Origin: Helicostylum pulchrum
Lineage: Eukaryota; Mucoromycota; Mucoromycetes; Mucorales; Mucoraceae
Assembly: GCA_025677825.1 (NCBI GenBank)
Contig: JAIXMO010000022.1
Location: forward strand, 405,742-469,741
DNA: 64,000 nt
Reading direction: 5' to 3'
Below the pieces are notes generated by a model. That model made no database searches. It saw only the letters and a list, made by a program, of their open reading frames with translations, and was not told the origin of the DNA. Every line of letters begins with the position of its first letter. Within the stretch, counting starts at the first letter, position 1. The translations under genes and the position numbers were made by a program. Of the stretch, positions 46,485-56,871 are shown one piece after another.

Positions 46485-47535
46485 ACGACAAAGAAGAAGT
46501 AGAAGCCGTTGGCTTTGCTTTCGTGCCAGAGACAGGCATTTTATTCAAGGGCTTTGAATTGAATGGGTCTTCTACCAAAGGTCTTGCAGAAGTAGTGGCA
46601 GTGGTAGAAGACGACGTCGGTCTTGGCCTTGGCGGCTTGGGAGACGCAATCATTGGTCTTGTTCTCAAGACCGCAGCAGGTACCTTCATCGCAGGTCTTG
46701 AAGATGAAGAGGTAATTGCCTCGGTCAAAGAAACAGATACGTTTTCTTTTCCCGGGGCAAGATTTTCCTGAACCACAGGCTCAGGAAGAGGGGTGAGCCC
46801 ACGCTCCTTGGAAACAGACGTTTCAAATTTAGTACCCGCTACAGGTACGCCATCTGAGGGAACGGGTTCCTTCAAAAATATACCATTCGAAGATGGTGGC
46901 AAAAATACACCACATGAAGGTGGTGAAAATACACCAAAAGATGGTGTAAAAGGTATAGATACAACTGGTGAACCAGCACCAGTGACTACAGGCTCAAAAG
47001 AGCCTTCTTTTAAGTTTGGTACGTAACCAAAAGAAAAAGATCCAAAATTGCCAACAACTAACTCCTGTTCATTACCTCTATCGGACATTTCCTCAAAAGA
47101 GTCAATATCCATTGATTCGCAAAAGTTAGCCATCTTTTCCAACTCATCATCAAAGCTATCTACTTCCATATACTCAGCCAAAGAGGAAGAGTAACGGAAA
47201 GAAGAGTCGCTAGACAAGCGGAGAGGTCTAAGGCGTGCACAACAAGGTACACCAGGGCGAGAACGGATTAAACGACGAACTCGTAAACGAGAACGACGAA
47301 CCGAATCTACTTGCACCTTGGAATAATTTTTGAAATATGAAAAAGTTGTGTTACTACCACCACATTCTTTTTCGACTTCAACAAAAGGATAAAATACAGG
47401 AACTGTATCATAATCTTCTATCTTCTCGACAGGAGGAGATAAGAGCTTGGTTTCTAAAAATGCTGGATTAATGTCACCAGAAATCCCTGCATTTGATACT
47501 AAGTTAGTATCTAAATAAAACGTGTACCAAAAATT
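44510..47535 (-). repeat. Dispersed gene-bearing repeat, copy 3 (5'-truncated)
   Basis: Same orientation as copy 2. It contains the conserved 3' flank and the 3' two thirds of the gene, and it shares an extra outer flank (44,517-44,930) with copy 2. Recognisable similarity to copies 1 and 2 ends near 47,535, in the middle of the coding region. The outer direct-repeat motif is present only on the 3' side (about 44,930). Confidence 0.8.
46223..47513 (-). pseudogene. 5'-truncated copy of the CYCS-repeat gene (copy 3)
   Basis: Two exons remain (46407-47513 and 46223-46338). The frame is open from the truncation point to the normal stop. It keeps the Arg-rich patch, acidic blocks, Pro/Gly segment, poly-Thr and Glu/Lys tail. 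The start codon, membrane hairpin and all CYCS repeats are gone. The 3' intron and the hairpin around the stop are intact. Without a promoter or start it is most likely a pseudogene, although a short in-frame extension upstream is open. Residue changes are scattered, and the open frame suggests the truncation is not ancient. Confidence 0.75.
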
Positions 47536-48356
47536 CCCCCCAAATTAGAGTACACTCTTTGCCGCAACATCTAGTACCACTATCACTACAGACGATAATT
47601 ACTTCAATAACAGCAATGGTTTTATAATTCACGTATTTGGTCTGAAACCCACTTGTGTGCGTGCCCCAAACTATATTTATTTAAAGAATAGAACGACTAT
47701 AATTTCAAGATAAACAACGAACATGCTGCAATGCTTAGAGACGCATAATTTTAATTGACGTAACTTACTATATTTTTGGTATGCATTTAACGAAATAGCA
47801 TCTCAAGATCAACACAATAACCGTCTAAAGACATCTAAAAAATATATTTGGTGAGAATAGATTTACGTATCAAATCTTCTTTATAAAACTATGCCATGTA
47901 TATAAAAAAAATTTAAAAAAAAAAAATAGTTTTCTGTTTATTTCTTTCTTTGTTATAAAAAAGGAAAGCAAAAGTGCTAGACGCAGGGTGTAACAAATTA
48001 AGCAAGAATTAAGTATATACATTTCTAGGGGGCTAAAAAGAATTCGAACATCCAGATTATATACATCTTTTTACAAAGAAAAAAAAACTCTGTTACAAAT
48101 AATATAAAATTATGAATTACTGATTACGCTGTATGATAACATTTTTAATGACGATTTCACCAGCGTGTTGCCATATATTCAACAAGTTGCGCCATGTTTA
48201 ATTTTTACACGTTACACGGGTAAAACTATTTGACCTCCGCTTATGCAATCTTGCAGTAATTTAAATACATTCTCTTCTATTTATTTTTCTGTACCTTTTT
48301 TTTTCATTTAGTTTTTTTTTTTTTTTCTTTTTTTTTGTAAAAAAAAATATACAAAA
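47536..48356. other. Intergenic region before the MFS gene
   Basis: AT-rich. A faint similarity to the upstream coding part of the repeat family may continue past 47,535, but it is too weak to claim. Confidence 0.4.
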
Positions 48357-50324
48357 ATGACTTTATCTATACATGAGCAAGAACCTTTGCTTACGGAATC
48401 CTCTCAAAATCGGTCAAATTATGTTACAGCAAAGGATATAGATGAAGAGTCGCTGGGTGATAATAAAAGAGTAGAAGAACATGACGCCGAATATATTGTC
48501 AACAATCGACTAGGGAATGCTTCTTTATTTATGGTCACTTTTTGGTAAAATTAAGAATCATCCGCTATACCTGTGTTGTGCTAATATACAAATGTAGTCT
48601 TTCTTTGAGTGGATTTTTAGCGGCCGTTGATACTTCGATTGTTACAACCATCTTTAATGAAATTGGAACCGAATTTAAAAGGTAAGAAAAAAAAAAAGAA
48701 GATATAAATAATGGCGTTCTTTAATCGTAAATATACCTGTTTTAGTTCAAATCTCTCTGTATGGATTATGACTTCTTACATGCTTAGTACATCCGCACTT
48801 CAACCATTATGTAATTATCACTGATAATAGTTTTTCTTTTTTATCGATTAACTCATTCATTGTTTAGATGGTAAGCTCTCAGATATATTCGGTCGAAAAT
48901 CTACGCTTGTAGCTATTCTTTGTTTCTTTTTAATTGGATCCGGGCTTTGTGGTATGGCTAACTCGATGGTTCAAATGAGCATTGCGCGGGCCATTGCAGG
49001 TTTAGGGGGCGGTGGATTAATGACAATGGCATCAGTTGTTATTCATGATTTAATCCCTATGCGTAGTAGAGGAAAATATCAATCATATGTGAATATGGCG
49101 CAAACAGTAAGTTAAGGTTTTTGTTTTTGTGGTACAAATCTAATCTTTTTTTTTTGTTTTTTTCAAAAGGTTGGAACAACAGTTGGGGCTCCTTTAGGAG
49201 GGTTTATTAATGATTATGTTGGCTGGAGATATTGCTTTTACCTCAATTTACCTCCCTGTTTCTTTATTCTTTATATATATGTTTACAAACTAGAAAACTA
49301 TAACCTTGTTCGTGGAGCAAGAGCAAGGGATAACCTATCAAAGAAATTGGAACAAATTGATTTTGTAGGAGCTATTTTACTATTGATTGCCAACCTATCA
49401 TTTGTCACAGGGGCTTCATTAGGCGGAAATACACATGATTGGAATGATCCTGTGATCGTAGCCTTATTGTCTTCTGCTGTCTCCTTCTTTTTCTTTTTCG
49501 GAATATATGAGTTTAACTGGGCTAAGCATCCTCTTGTGTCACGTAGCTTGATCAAAAACCGTAATGTGGTCGCTGTCTGTTTGAATAATTTCTTCTTGTG
49601 TTCATCTACCATGACATTTACCTATTTGATTCCACAGTATTTTATGGTATGTACAGATATAACGAAATAATAATTTATTATATACTTACTTATATATTTC
49701 TGTATTTAGGGAGTCTTGGGTTATAGCGCCTCTTCAGCTGGCTTGTGGGTATTACCAAGAACAGCAATGGTTGCTTTTGGTTGTTGGTTAGCTGGTAAAT
49801 ACTTGGGAGTGACAGGACGGTACAAGAATTTATTGGTTTCGATTCTAGTTTTACAAGTATTAGCAGCAGTAGGTACACTTTCGTGGAAAATCGATACCTC
49901 AATCCCATTCCGACTTTTATGTATGAACGTGGAAGGATTTTGTTTCGGTGTAGTGCTAGTAGCTACCATGGTAGCACTAGTAGCAGATATTACTCATTTG
50001 GAAACAGCTTCGGCCACATCCATGATTTTCTTGTGTCGTTCCACTGGTTGGTTATCAGGTAGTACAGTAACAGCAGCCATTTTACAGTCTTCGTTCAAAA
50101 AAAATTTATCAAAGAGAATTACTGGGCCCGAAGCAGCTGACATTATAGAATTTGTACGTACTTCCATTACAAAATTAAGGACTTTGGCACCTGAAATTCA
50201 AGTGGTGGTGATTACATCTCTGGAACAGGCAATGCACCCCGCGATAGGTTACGGTGTGGCATGTTCTGCCTTGTGTTTTATCGCAACTTTATTTATAAGA
50301 GATTGTCAATTAGGTTCAAAATAA
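48357..50324 (+). CDS. MFS transporter, 14-helix DHA2-like (drug or vacuolar basic amino acid type)
   Basis: Six exons (48357-48544, 48598-48681, 48746-48810, 48868-49106, 49170-49646, 49710-50324) join to about 555 residues. The family signature motifs are seen: GFLAAVDTSIVTTIFNEIG in helix 1, YGKLSDIFGRKST (motif A), ARAIAGLGGGGLMTM (motif B) and GTTVGAPLGGFINDYVGWRY (motif C). The many hydrophobic segments fit a 14-helix plan. The acidic N-terminus carries a dileucine-type EQEPLL motif, used in vacuolar sorting. This recalls Vba/Fnx1-type vacuolar amino acid transporters, but drug:H+ antiporters share these motifs, so the substrate is open. Confidence 0.9.
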
Positions 50325-51440
50325 TATCAACGCTACAACTAATAGTTGAAAAAGCTAATTGAATAAAAAAGGGGATTTTAGTTACTTTTACGCATTAAAA
50401 ACTACTAGCTACGATAAATGGGACTAAAAAATATCTTTATGTTTACTTTATTTGGTTTATACTGCATCCCTTTTCAATTAATGAGTTATCTATATTTATA
50501 TATATTATACAAAGAACATTTTTATCACAAATGTCTCTTTTTTCTCATCAGGTTTATGGGTTGCCTCCTTTTTGCTTCTTTTCAAACACAATTTGCTCGT
50601 CGAATCAAATGAAGTAGAAAAGATAGGAAGAGAATCCTGTAAAGTAGAAGCGATGCTGCTAAAGTAGGTGTAACTAATTGATCAAGATCAACCTCTGAAG
50701 AGAAAAGGAGCATACTTTCTCGCTATGTATCATCTTTGTACTTATTCCTTAAAACGTTTTTTTCCTTTAGATGAACTCTCAGTAGATTCATCTTTATTTT
50801 TTCGCTTTATGATACGTTTTGATAAGAAAAGAAAAAGTTAAAAGATATATTTATTCAAGTTATGCTTAATAATAATAGTTTTAATTAAAATACCGAGAAA
50901 TATTTCAAAATGTGTATATCATATTTTTGACTTCTCCCGTGAAAAAAAAGTTTATCAAAACAAGTATTTCATCACAAAGCCGGGAAAGGTGTTATATACC
51001 ACGTTAACGTTGGTCTATTAACGTACAAAGGCTCTTCTCGCTATTAAATATATGACCAAGGTAAGCAGTCTATGTGTGAAACATCGCAACGATGTTACAA
51101 TAATATCCAAATAACAGTAACTGTTTTTGAACGCAAACAATGTTTCGGTACCTTGACTTTTAGTCCAGACTTTTTATGCAATCCGTGATAAGATAAAAAA
51201 AAAAAGCTCTTTGGAATTCTCGTACTTTTTCATAAAACTTGATTACACTCTCCTTTTTTTTTTCACGAAACTCTCAAATTGGCAGTTGAACAACTGTAAT
51301 TTTAATTGGCTCGCTTTTGTTACATGCGAATTTTCACATGTGAATAGCTTGGCCCTTTTTTTTCCTCTTTTTTAAAAAATATATCTTTCTCTTTCCTTTT
51401 TTTTTGTTGTTGTCAAAAACTGTCTTTTTTAAAAAAAGAA
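50325..51440. other. Intergenic region
   Basis: AT-rich between the MFS and PEX genes. Only short unsupported ORFs, no recognisable feature. Confidence 0.5.
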
Positions 51441-52883
51441 ATGGCAAAACCTATTAACGAAAGGACAAACTCAATGCCCCCGTCCGAAGCGTTTAAGCTC
51501 AGTACAACTGACCAAAGACCTATAAGTTTTTCGTCACCCAATACCATACAAACCTTGGACCAGATTCCCATACCATTATTAAAACTTCTTGTGGTGTTGG
51601 GACCTTCATTACGTTACATTTCACAGCTTATTGAAATCCTCATGTGGCGAACCAACCAACCGCGTCAATCTGTACTAGTAGTATTAATGTGGATTATGGC
51701 ATGTTTATGGACTTGGCAATTACTTGCGTTCGGCTTACCTTTAATTTTATTATACAAGTTGGGTAAAGACTGGTTATCAGTCAAGACGAGTAAAGCACGA
51801 AGAGAATCAATGGAAAGAACCAGACAAGAGCAACGCAGGTTACGTGAAGAGAGATTGAAACGAGATAGGTATCATGATGAAGAAGATGATGAAGTATCAA
51901 GGTTGCAACAACAAAAGGAAGAGGAAGATGAATTGATTTCGAGAAAGATTCGTCCAGAGGGACAAGTATCGCTGGACGATACCTTACAAGATTTAGCTAT
52001 TGTAAACGGTTTTATTGATCATGTCGTATTGAATTTGAAGCGAGTTTGGATTCATTTGGATGGATCAAGAAAAGATACAGTTATTTCAGTCTTGAGTATC
52101 TTGGTGTATACTTGGCCTGCATGGATTTTATTGAATTGGATCTTGGGTGCTCATATGATTTTAGCTATTACTGGTGCCATCTTATTAATTAGTCCTTCAC
52201 CTTGGTTTACTATTATCACTATGGCTTTGAGAAAGAATCTTATTTTAAAGCATATTGTTTCTGCAATTTGGGCATATGGGGTAGCCTTTATTACGACCAC
52301 ATTTAGCTATTTTTCTGCTGAAAAGTTCCAAAAATCGTTTGGAATTCGACAATGGATCTCCGCCGTTATGTCTCGTGCTAAAACCGAAAAGGGCAAGGCT
52401 TTGGAAATGTTAAAGATCTCAACAAATGAATCTGAATCGACTGGCAATCGCAGCGAAATGATATTTCAGTTTGAAGTCTTTGAGAATCAACGTTGGTGGC
52501 TCGGCGTAAATTGGACTACTAATATGATGCCGAGTGAACGTGGTCCATGGACTGACAATCAATTGAAGCCTATTCATTCTAAAGAATACTTTAAATTACC
52601 TGAACCCACCATCAAGACCAGCTCATCAACTGTAAATGGTAAAACTATTGAGCGTACAACAAACAAGACTTGGGGTTGGGCAGATGGTGATTGGTGGGTT
52701 GACATGACTGGTGAATTACAAGGAAAAATTGATCACAATGGATGGGAGTATGGTAATAATGCCTGGAAGCAAATGAGTGGATTGCCCGGTATTCAAACGT
52801 TTACCAGAAGAAGAAGATGGTGTCGTAGAGCGCGTTTAGTAGAGCGTGATATGGAACAAATTGAAAATAAGAAGGATGTTTAA
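51441..52883 (+). CDS. Peroxisomal membrane peroxin, Pex24/Pex28-32 type with dysferlin domain
   Basis: A single-exon gene of 480 residues. Two N-terminal hydrophobic segments (about residues 70-105) are followed by a charged coiled coil (RRESMERTRQEQRRLREERL). A second hydrophobic region at about 215-290 follows. The C-terminal dysferlin domain is clear: its first half reads FQFEVFENQRWWLGVNWTTN, and the second half has TWGWADGDWWVDM and HNGWEYGNNAWKQ. The protein ends in a basic stretch. This is the plan of fungal Pex24/Pex30-family proteins, which control peroxisome number and ER-peroxisome contacts. A decayed duplicate lies directly downstream. Confidence 0.88.
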   Translation: MAKPINERTNSMPPSEAFKLSTTDQRPISFSSPNTIQTLDQIPIPLLKLLVVLGPSLRYISQLIEILMWRTNQPRQSVLVVLMWIMACLWTWQLLAFGLPLILLYKLGKDWLSVKTSKARRESMERTRQEQRRLREERLKRDRYHDEEDDEVSRLQQQKEEEDELISRKIRPEGQVSLDDTLQDLAIVNGFIDHVVLNLKRVWIHLDGSRKDTVISVLSILVYTWPAWILLNWILGAHMILAITGAILLISPSPWFTIITMALRKNLILKHIVSAIWAYGVAFITTTFSYFSAEKFQKSFGIRQWISAVMSRAKTEKGKALEMLKISTNESESTGNRSEMIFQFEVFENQRWWLGVNWTTNMMPSERGPWTDNQLKPIHSKEYFKLPEPTIKTSSSTVNGKTIERTTNKTWGWADGDWWVDMTGELQGKIDHNGWEYGNNAWKQMSGLPGIQTFTRRRRWCRRARLVERDMEQIENKKDV

Positions 52884-53075
52884 GAAGTTATAATATTAAT
52901 AAAATTGCCCTTTTTTTTATTCCCTCTCTCTTTACTATATATAATCTTATTTTAAAGCATACTGTTTCTGCAATTTGGGCTTAGCATTCATCGCTAAAAC
53001 TGAAAGGCATTTGAGATATTAAGCAAATGAAACTGAATCAAGTGGTAATTATAGTGGGGCGATATTTTGAAGTAT

Positions 53076-54675
53076 CAGGACCTCCTGTCCTAAAAAACAA
53101 ATTTGTCCCAAAAGTTTTAGTCTGTGTAACTAACGTCCAGGTATTTTTTGGGTATCTCCCTTTTTTCTTAGTATCTTCCACTTGTCCCAACCATTACAGA
53201 TATTCCTTATTTTAAATAATCCGACGCGAATAAAAAAAATGCTACAGTTGAACTCACTTACATAATAAAAAAAACACATTTATTTATTTAAAAAAAAGAT
53301 ATGTGCTACTACAGTTCTTTCTTTAATTCCTTGCTCAATTTATTTAGGGGCCAATTTTGGGTTTGACGTCTTGGCTCTACTTGAGAAACTGCAGAAGTTA
53401 TATCACCACCATTTTCTTCAGATACTTTTTTTATGGTAGTAATAATAGCAACACGACGAGAATACGTCTTCCGTTCTACTCGGCCACAAATTGTCTTCGG
53501 GTAACCACTGAAGCAATTGATACTTTCTTCATCTTCATACCCGGATTCAATCAATGGTAGTACTTCATCCACCCAGGGGGGACACCTTCCTCAGCAATGA
53601 TTATGGAGAGGTAAGAGAGTTATGAGGAAGCCAAAAGTGGCCACCGACACCAGGAAAACCGTTGATGAATCTAATATTTGGCCTGGGAAGTCCAGACAGA
53701 TAATTATTCTCCATACTTTGTGCATTCCATCTTCCATGTCTTCGTAATTGATCTTCTGAAGCACCTGCAACTTCAGAGTGTCGAGCGCCACATCCTCTAC
53801 CAGCGTGAGTTTTCTTGATAATATTAATTCCACAGGCATCAAAGGCTTTGCAAATTGAATTGTGCTGAGACTTATAGTCAATTCCCGTAAAGATATTACC
53901 CTTGTTACTCTTAATATCAAACCAATTGGAGTTTTGCTCAAAATTTGGAAGCGGTTCATTGTGTACGTGCCAGCGAGTAAATAAATAAAAAGCGAGGGCC
54001 CCAAAAGCGCAAACTTTATAATCTTTATTACGAATAGTTGCACCATACTCAGTTTTACCCTCTCTCATCAACAGAACTAAGGCGGGAAATTCGGAATAGC
54101 CTTCGTCTTTAAAATCTAAAGTAAACAGGTCGGTAAGATCCATTTTTCTAGTACTCTCGCCACGGAGATACATCATATGCCATAATAAAAATACGCTCCT
54201 AACGCGCATAGATGTTTCAGTACCAACGCTTAAAATAATACATTGATACTCTGAGCATTTCCTCGGGATTATATCCATCTCGTAAAGAGCCGGATCTGCG
54301 GTCTGTAAAGGAGTTCTCAAGTCTTTCAGACTCTTGAAGGCGTAATGATCTAAGATAGGATTTCAATAGTGTTGTACCTCGAGGATTCTGAAGAGTTATT
54401 CCAATTGTTGGTGATCTTTTTGATCTGCACGAAGATCCGTCACAGCTTTTAAATACTGGTCAATTGACGAAACACCTATAGGATAAGGACTACCATCAGG
54501 TCTAAGCTCTCCTCGGTTAGATTTACGTGTGTTTCCTTGCGAAACAATGTCTGTTCGCAAGAATCCAATCAATTTAGTTTCTGTTACCAAAGAGCCCGTT
54601 GGATATCTTTCTCTTGCCTAAAATCCCTAAATAGACTTTTTTAATTTTCACGAAAAGAAATTCGTATTGTATTAT
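53076..54675 (-). mobile_element. Crypton-like tyrosine-recombinase element
   Basis: About 1.6 kb interrupts the PEX pseudogene, with GTAT on both sides (53,072-53,075 and 54,676-54,679). Terminal inverted repeats are not evident. It encodes a decayed tyrosine recombinase on the minus strand. Absence of inverted repeats, a short flanking direct repeat and a YR gene are the hallmarks of Crypton elements. The exact ends are inferred from where PEX similarity stops. Confidence 0.7.
53309..54611 (-). pseudogene. Crypton-type tyrosine recombinase / NDC10_II-like gene, broken
   Basis: The N-terminal part (54,611-54,396) reads TGSLVTETKLIGFLRTDIVS and SSIDQYLKAVTDLRADQK, matching the DNA-binding region of Crypton and Ndc10-like proteins. 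Two in-frame stops follow (54,396-54,398 and 54,363-54,365). The catalytic part runs on to 53,601, with MMYLRGESTRKMDLTDLF (first Arg), then RNKDYKVCAFGALAFYLFTR, and the box-II region THAGRGCGARHSEVAG, DQLRRHGRWNAQSMENNYL. The last contains the H-x-x-R-like, HGRW and Tyr elements. The remaining C-terminal part (53,572-53,309: WVDEVLPLIESG and onward) is in another frame. At least two stops and a frameshift mean it is inactive. The same fold occurs in host CBF3 Ndc10, but the setting favours a transposon. Confidence 0.75.
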
Positions 54676-55104
54676 GTATTTGAGAGTCAAATGTTGGTGG
54701 CTTCAGTGTAAATGGGACTAGCAATGATGCAAAAGTGGCTAAGTGAAAAAGAAGTTCGCGGACAGCAGAAGACAAATCATTTGAAACCCATACAGAATGT
54801 AAATTACCCGAACCCGCTATCAAGTACGTCTACTTTGTAAACGGACGAAATTATTAAACAGTACAAACACTTTGTGGTATGACGGGTGAGCTGCTAGGAA
54901 ATATTAAGCATAATGGGGTTGGATTTACCTTGTGTTCAAAACATTTAACAAAAAGAAGATTATATTTAGAGTGTGAGGGTTTAATAAAAAGGTGAAATTA
55001 AACAAATTGAAAATAAGAAGGATGTTTAGGAAAATATTATAAAAATAAAATCACCTTTTTTTTAATATGTGTATTCCCTTCTCTTTATATTATCACAAGA
55101 CAAA

Positions 55105-55661
55105 ATGAATACAGTCAAGAGACAAGTGGGAAAATGCTTACATGTACCACAAATGGTCGATAAAGTAAGAGAAATGGGCGTAGAACAAATAACTCATGTT
55201 GAAAAACAATTTCCTTTTCTGGACCAACGATTACCGTCAGACGAGGTGTCTCAAGAAGAAAGAGATCAACGATTGAAGAGGATTGAAGCTATTGCTACAG
55301 GATTAGATAATATATTTCCATGGTGCCCAATTCCTATTGGTATTGGATCTATCTTGGGGTTTATTCCATTCATTGGAGGAGCAATGGGATCCATTTTATC
55401 ACTTTATCAAAGTAAGTTTTTTTTTAGGAGATATGATTTATTATGGCAATTATTAACAAAGCGTGTGTATATACAGTTTATTTGTCAACAAAGTTCGGCA
55501 TACCACTTTGGCTATTGTTACGAATGTTGTTTAATATAGTGGTGGCATTTTTACTTGGACTTATTCCATTATTGGGTGGATTTTTTCATATGTTTTACAA
55601 GTCTAATTTGTATAATTATCAAGAATTAAACAAATGGGAACGGAGAGAGAAAATAGAATAA
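55105..55661 (+). CDS. DUF4112 family small membrane protein
   Basis: Exons 55105-55411 and 55477-55661 join to 163 residues. The core has WCPIPIGIGSILGFIPFIGG and, after the intron, FGIPLWLLLRMLFNIVVAFL followed by LGLIPLLGGFFHMFYKSN. This repeats the pattern of DUF4112 proteins: paired G-I/L-P-F/L-hydrophobic-GG motifs and a conserved Arg-Met before the second helix. Function is unknown in any organism to my knowledge; a membrane location is likely from two hydrophobic regions. The stop is 43 bp from the convergent neighbour's stop. Confidence 0.82.
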
Positions 55662-55704
55662 AAAAAAATTTTATTATAAAGTAGTAATATGAAAAAAAAG
55701 ACGG

Positions 55705-56169
55705 TTAGATTCTCAAAAGATCTTCCAATTCATCTTCATCAGAAACCAATTCAGTTAAAGTGTTCATCAAGATAGAAAAGTCACCGTCAGAACGTAACCA
55801 AACTAACTGACGCACTTTTTCTAAACGTAACTGAGCAGACTTTTCTTTATAATTTTTATTTGAGTTAGATAAAAGTATTTCTTCTCTTGCTTCACTTATC
55901 AAACGTTGTAAATGAATCGGTAGAGCATAAATGTCATCGTTAAAACTAGTCGCTGATAAATAAGCGTTCATATCCGGCGCAGTCATTAAATTTAGTAAAT
56001 AATTGTAACGATATGGTTCTTGTTCGTTGTGAGAGGGAATAATATTAAATGTTTCAAATGTAGGTAAACAACTCATTGAGTCTTCACCAAATGTATAGTG
56101 TTCTTCATCAAGGTGGCAATAACCGCAGGATGAGTTATAAGGGTGGTTTATAGGTTGATATTCCATCAT
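55705..56169 (-). CDS. Hypothetical protein, unrecognised
   Basis: A single-exon ORF of 154 residues starts MMEYQPINHPYNSSCGYCHL. Upstream in-frame codons are low-complexity and unlikely to be coding. The N-terminal part has a C-G-Y-C-H motif and is Tyr/Asn-rich. The second half looks helical and charged (LPIHLQRLISEAREEILLSN, KEKSAQLRLEKVRQLVWLRS) and ends in an acidic tail (ELVSDEDELEDLLRI). It resembles a small regulatory or adaptor protein, but I recognise no family. Balanced composition and the compact convergent setting support a real gene. Confidence 0.6.
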   Translation of the reverse strand: MMEYQPINHPYNSSCGYCHLDEEHYTFGEDSMSCLPTFETFNIIPSHNEQEPYRYNYLLNLMTAPDMNAYLSATSFNDDIYALPIHLQRLISEAREEILLSNSNKNYKEKSAQLRLEKVRQLVWLRSDGDFSILMNTLTELVSDEDELEDLLRI

Positions 56170-56871
56170 GGTATAGTTTAAAAAAAAGAAAGATAAAAAA
56201 GATAAAAAAAACGTACAAAATATTTTATCGTACCCTTTTTTTATACCCTTTTTTTTTTTTTTACACAAAAGTATTTGATTGGATCTTTCACCCGGTATGT
56301 ACTGACAACCCCGCATTTATTTAAAACCAACTTTTTTTTTTTTTCTCTCGCAGCACTAAAAACCTATTTCTATTTTTCTTTTTAATAAGATAACCCTTCT
56401 TTTTTCGGTTTTTAATGCAAAAAGGAAAAACAGCGCTGCAGTAGCGTGTGAAACTAAATAATCACGCAACACTTTTTTTTGTGCATTAATGTAAATAATG
56501 CTAATGTGGAAAAATCATTTGGCGTATTTAAAAAAGCGACTTTTTAACCTTTTTGCTTTTTGTTATTTATCAGGTTTTGGTGCCACAGAAACTGTAATAA
56601 CCGCCGCCTAATCCGTTTCAAGTCCAGTTGCTTTTCCCTTCTGCATTATGTTGAGTTACGTCAAGTTGATTTCATTAAGCGAATACTACATATCAAAGGG
56701 GAGTCTTACCCCCTTTTTCATCACTGATTAAAAATATAATTGATAAAATCATATTTAGGCGAACCATCCTCTCTTTTTTTCAACTGTGATTACTTTTTGT
56801 ATGGATACACCAGCTTATTTTGCGTCAAAATAAACAGACAGACAATGTATGTTTTTATTTTATTTATTTTT
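56170..56871. other. Intergenic region
   Basis: Promoter side of the hypothetical gene and 3' side of GET4. AT-rich and T-run rich; no other feature seen. Confidence 0.5.

Larger units (their letters stand above)
52915..55030 (+). pseudogene. Decayed tandem duplicate of the PEX gene
   Basis: Two pieces resemble the intact PEX gene. The left piece, about 52,940-53,075, matches coding sequence near 52,236-52,470 with internal deletions. The right piece, about 54,676-55,030, matches 52,480-52,880 and includes the last codons and stop region (AAATTGAAAATAAGAAGGAT followed by GTTTA). Both pieces are full of frameshifts and stops. The two halves meet inside the dysferlin-domain coding sequence, exactly where a 1.6 kb element is inserted. 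The duplicate was therefore present before the insertion. Confidence 0.8.

Noticed and set aside
53591..54046. A 151-residue ORF overlapping the recombinase
   Set aside because: It is another frame of the same element; recombinase motifs are only in the frame reported.
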